Positions 61,222 to 64,000 of a stretch of DNA of 64,000 nucleotides are shown piece after piece. The stretch's first letter is position 1; each line of letters begins with the position of its first letter. A program made the translations under genes and the position numbers. Where the stretch lies: the NCBI GenBank assembly GCA_021292105.1, contig CM037857.1:41082916-41146915 (forward strand), read 5' to 3'. The notes below the pieces were generated by a model, which was given only the letters and a program-made list of their open reading frames with translations, was not told the origin of the DNA and did not search any database. This stretch comes from Anadara kagoshimensis (lineage: Eukaryota > Mollusca > Bivalvia > Arcoida > Arcidae).

Positions 61222-61302
<81 letters not shown>
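61222..61302. repeat. (CA)n(TA)n microsatellite
   Basis: About twenty ca repeats pass directly into about twenty ta repeats. Confidence 0.95.
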
Positions 61303-61664
61303 TTTCAGTGAAATTCGTTAATTCATTGAAAGTAACACAAACAAAGAAAAGGGGATAGTAAAACGTTTTGAATTTGTTCAAATGACCAACTGGAGATAAA
61401 ACAGACCACTTATACATAATTATATAATCTCAATAGGTTTAATCTTTTTAACATTATTAACTCCGATTATGTTTTCGGAGTATTTTAGTATTCACTAATT
61501 CTTTGTGATATTGGCACAGATCTGTCGTTCTGTGTTCAAAAATTTTGCTATTCTCAATAGTGTTTTTCCTAGTATACACTAGTGTGTTTCTCTTTCGTTT
61601 TCGGATTCTGAGTAGCATTTCACATAAAGAAAATTTTGAATTTATAAGAAGTAATTACATTATT

Positions 61665-63990
61665 ATTAGTGTCTAAACGAGGACATATCTTTTTGTGTCT
61701 GATGTCTCTGTCCGGGATTAACATGAATATAAATGACATAATCAAAAACAAACATACTAATCCATGTCCGAATCACAATCTAGAAGCAAAGTAAAAACTT
61801 TGGAACTGACAAGCCTTGATAAGCCTAATTTATTTGCAAGCAGCCTACTTCGTTGTACAAAGTCCCCGTAGTGGGAACAAGCTCTATCATAGCGTATTTA
61901 TTGGAAAACAAATACACCATAAGCAGGAGAAGCAGATATATTGCTGCATAAAAAAGGAAAGTTGACAATAGAAAAATTGAATTTATCACGTTTGTCATAA
62001 AGTTTCAAATGTAGTTAAATCAAAAACAAACATACTAATCCATTTCCGAATCACAATCCAGAAGCAAAGTAAAAACTTTGGAACTGACAAGTTAGGTTAG
62101 ACACGTGAACTTCCACCAGGGAAGTGAGGCCGGGTGCTCCGGAAGGATAAGCACCTCCTGTTTAGCTAGCTACACCCGCCACGTGTGTAATCAAAATTGT
62201 GTGAAAGGAACATGGAACTATGAGACGTCAGATATATCCAAGGCAATCCTAGACACAGAGACATCAAACTTATCAAAAATACTGTGATGACGGCCATAAA
62301 ACTTTTTGAGGCCCTTGATTAGCCTAGGTTTGCAATACCCCAGAGTCAACAATTTATTTGCAAGCAGCCTACTTCGTTGTACAAAGTCCCCGTAGTGGGT
62401 AATTGGGAAACAAAAACACCATAAGCAGGAGAAGCAGGTATATTGCTGCATAAAAAAGGAAAATTGACAATAGAAAAATTGATATAATCGCGTTTGTCAT
62501 AAAGTTTCAAATGTAGCATTTCGTGTGCGTCATAATTCAGGTATAAGTCTAAATATGAAACAGAAATTGAGGCATCAGTCGTGTCTTTTATTTCAAGCTC
62601 ACTAGGTTAGATGACATTTATATAGCTTCAAATTCAGGATTGTTAAGAGACAGAACGTCATCTATATATCTGTATGTTGAGTTGAATGATTTGGCGACAG
62701 TTTTCTCTCCAGATTGAACAAGGTTATAATTCAGGTATGAGTCTAAATTGGAAGCAGAACTTGAGGAATCAGTCGTGTCTTTTATTTTAAGCTCACTAGG
62801 ATAGATGACATTTACATAGTCTCCAAATCGATATATCTGTATGTTGAGTTGAATGATTTGGCGACAGTCTTCAGATTTAACAAGGTTCTGCATACATTCT
62901 GCTTCATTAGAATAACGAAACAAATCAGCAAGCAATGGTGCACAGTTTGTACCCATCGGTATACCGATTGTTTGCTGAAAAACCATATTACCAAACACAA
63001 CAAATGTGTTATCTATAAAAAAACTCCAACATTTTGTTGATGGTATCTTCGTATATTTTTGTTTGGAGTCCGTATGATGCTTGACAAAATAACCAGAATC
63101 GCTGTTCAGCACTAGATAATTGTATCTTGGCTTACCGTTTTTGTAAAAAAACAAGTGAATAATTTCTTTAAGACGTTCTTTCAATTTAGAATGAGGGATA
63201 GTGGTATATAGTGTGGAAAAATCAAATGTTTTAATACTTTTTACATGAGATAAAGTATTACAAGCAAAATGTTCAGGTAATTCGTTAGAATTTTTGAGAA
63301 TCCACATTTGGTTGATTCGAGATGTAGAATATACTTTTTCTGAATAAGACTGAAGACCATCTTTGACGATTGTCAAAATTTTTGTTAGAGTTACCGATAA
63401 CGATTTAGTGGGATATTTAGATGAGCCTGCTATTTATCTTTCCTTGTATGGATTTTTATGGAGTTTAGAATTCCAATACAAGTAAGGAAGATCAAGATCT
63501 TGCTCTTTAAGGTTGCTACCGAAAGACTCGAGAACTCCCCTATGGATGGAAAGAACTGCATCTTTGGTAAAATTAGTTCTTGTAAATACAGGGTTATTTG
63601 GTATACTATCTAAACCAAGCTCCTTAATAAGACACTCAAAGTATAAACTCTTACAAACGAGAATAATGTCACCGGAAGCCTTATCAACTGGGACAACGGC
63701 ATATGTGTTGTGTATGTCTGTTAGAATTGCCTTGATTTCTGGATCCTTGAGTACTGAAGACGGTTTAGTACTCATAGATCCTTTAAGTTTGGCAATCCTA
63801 GTTTTAACGAAAGATCCCACAACCTTTATCCAGTCGAATAAGGTATCAAACTCTAGGTCTTCTAATTTAGCACAACGTCTGGCGTACCCTTCAACAGAAT
63901 CCATGAATCTAAACGAGGACATATCTTTCTGCGTCTGTCTCTGTGTCCAGGATTACCAAAGATAAAAATGACATAAAGTTCACGTGTTTT
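61665..63990 (-). mobile_element. Tandem cluster of Penelope-like retroelements
   Basis: Read on the minus strand there are three head-to-tail pieces. The first (63990-62018) has a leader, an almost whole reverse transcriptase and a 3' region. The second (62017-61740) is 5'-truncated and starts in the RT C-terminus (KLYDKRD region); it also has an internal deletion in its 3' region. The third (61737-61665) has only a leader and first codons, similar to 63905-63975. Both 3' ends stop at the same phrase, inverse of aatcaaaaacaaacatacta. Head-to-tail partial copies are typical of Penelope-like elements. No GIY-YIG endonuclease domain can be seen after the RT in this copy. Confidence 0.85.
62218..63922 (-). 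pseudogene. Penelope-like reverse transcriptase (broken)
   Basis: The N-terminal part (63434-63922) has NTYAVVPVDKASGDIILVC and LPYLYWNSKLHKNPYKER, the usual lead-in to the PLE fingers. A TAA near 63434 interrupts the frame, which continues as SYSEKVYSTSRINQMWIL, TFDFSTLYTTIPHSKLKERL (first catalytic Asp), VFQQTIGIPMGTNCAPLLA and, later, STYRYIDDVLSLNNPEFE (catalytic YIDD, about 62650). A block of about 194 bp containing the catalytic region is present twice (see findings). The C-terminal end (62218-62451) reads ANKLLTLGYCKPRLIKGLKK, FYGRHHSIFDKFDVSVSRIA. These motifs identify a PLE rather than a LINE or LTR enzyme. Confidence 0.9.
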
Positions 63991-64000
63991 ACACAATTTA

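Noticed and set aside
62018-62250. Hammerhead ribozyme in the Penelope 3' region, as described for this class of element
   Set aside because: I found no CUGAUGA...GAAA core on either strand by eye; a covariance search would be decisive.

Overview
The window reads as nuclear DNA of an invertebrate, most likely a bivalve mollusc. It is AT-rich, it has intron-split genes with GT..AG junctions, and it contains no bacterial gene organisation. The mollusc assignment rests on three things: dispersed repeats with internal ~145-bp units and a 3' end reading gtgagcg..ggcccatgggcctcttg, a Ty3/gypsy element primed by tRNA-Leu, and many Penelope-like retroelement fragments. This is inference from memory of such genomes; no species can be named. 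Nearly everything in the window is repeat or mobile DNA; only two gene models look like host genes.

Layout. 1-340: 21-bp minisatellite. 345-1145: dispersed repeat. 1188-1402: Penelope 3' fragment, cut by a run of exactly 1000 N (1403-2402). 2403-15750: one long 53-bp satellite with higher-order structure. 15765-18712: a SINE-like copy, then a 2-kb terminal-inverted-repeat element with an hAT-type MITE nested in it. 18740-21235: degraded dispersed repeats and a weak Crypton-like remnant. 21632-22902: a broken LINE ORF1 fused to an IMPACT/UPF0029-like domain. 23400-27755: a Tc1/mariner-superfamily transposon (IS630-type DDE transposase, about 82 residues between the second D and the E) whose right inverted repeat was split by a palindromic foldback element (26615-27725). 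27802-28055: a small MITE.

29528-43370 is a stack of nested insertions. An L1/Tx1-like LINE on the + strand is interrupted by a complete but decayed Ty3/gypsy retrotransposon (30067-34686, minus strand, 5-bp target duplication). It is interrupted again by a TA-flanked MITE (36597-41935), which is itself split by a CR1-like LINE (36746-41758, minus strand).

44122-48793 holds a three-exon galectin-like gene on the + strand with Penelope fragments in its introns. 56596-57609 holds two exons of a small secreted cysteine-rich protein on the minus strand. Between and after these are a dispersed repeat with a 145-bp tandem core (49372-50775), SINE copies, MITEs and microsatellites. The window ends in a head-to-tail cluster of Penelope-like elements (61665-63990, minus strand) whose reverse transcriptase is broken and carries an internal tandem duplication.

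Almost all mobile-element reading frames are interrupted, so these are fossils. The two host-like genes keep open frames across consistent splice phases.
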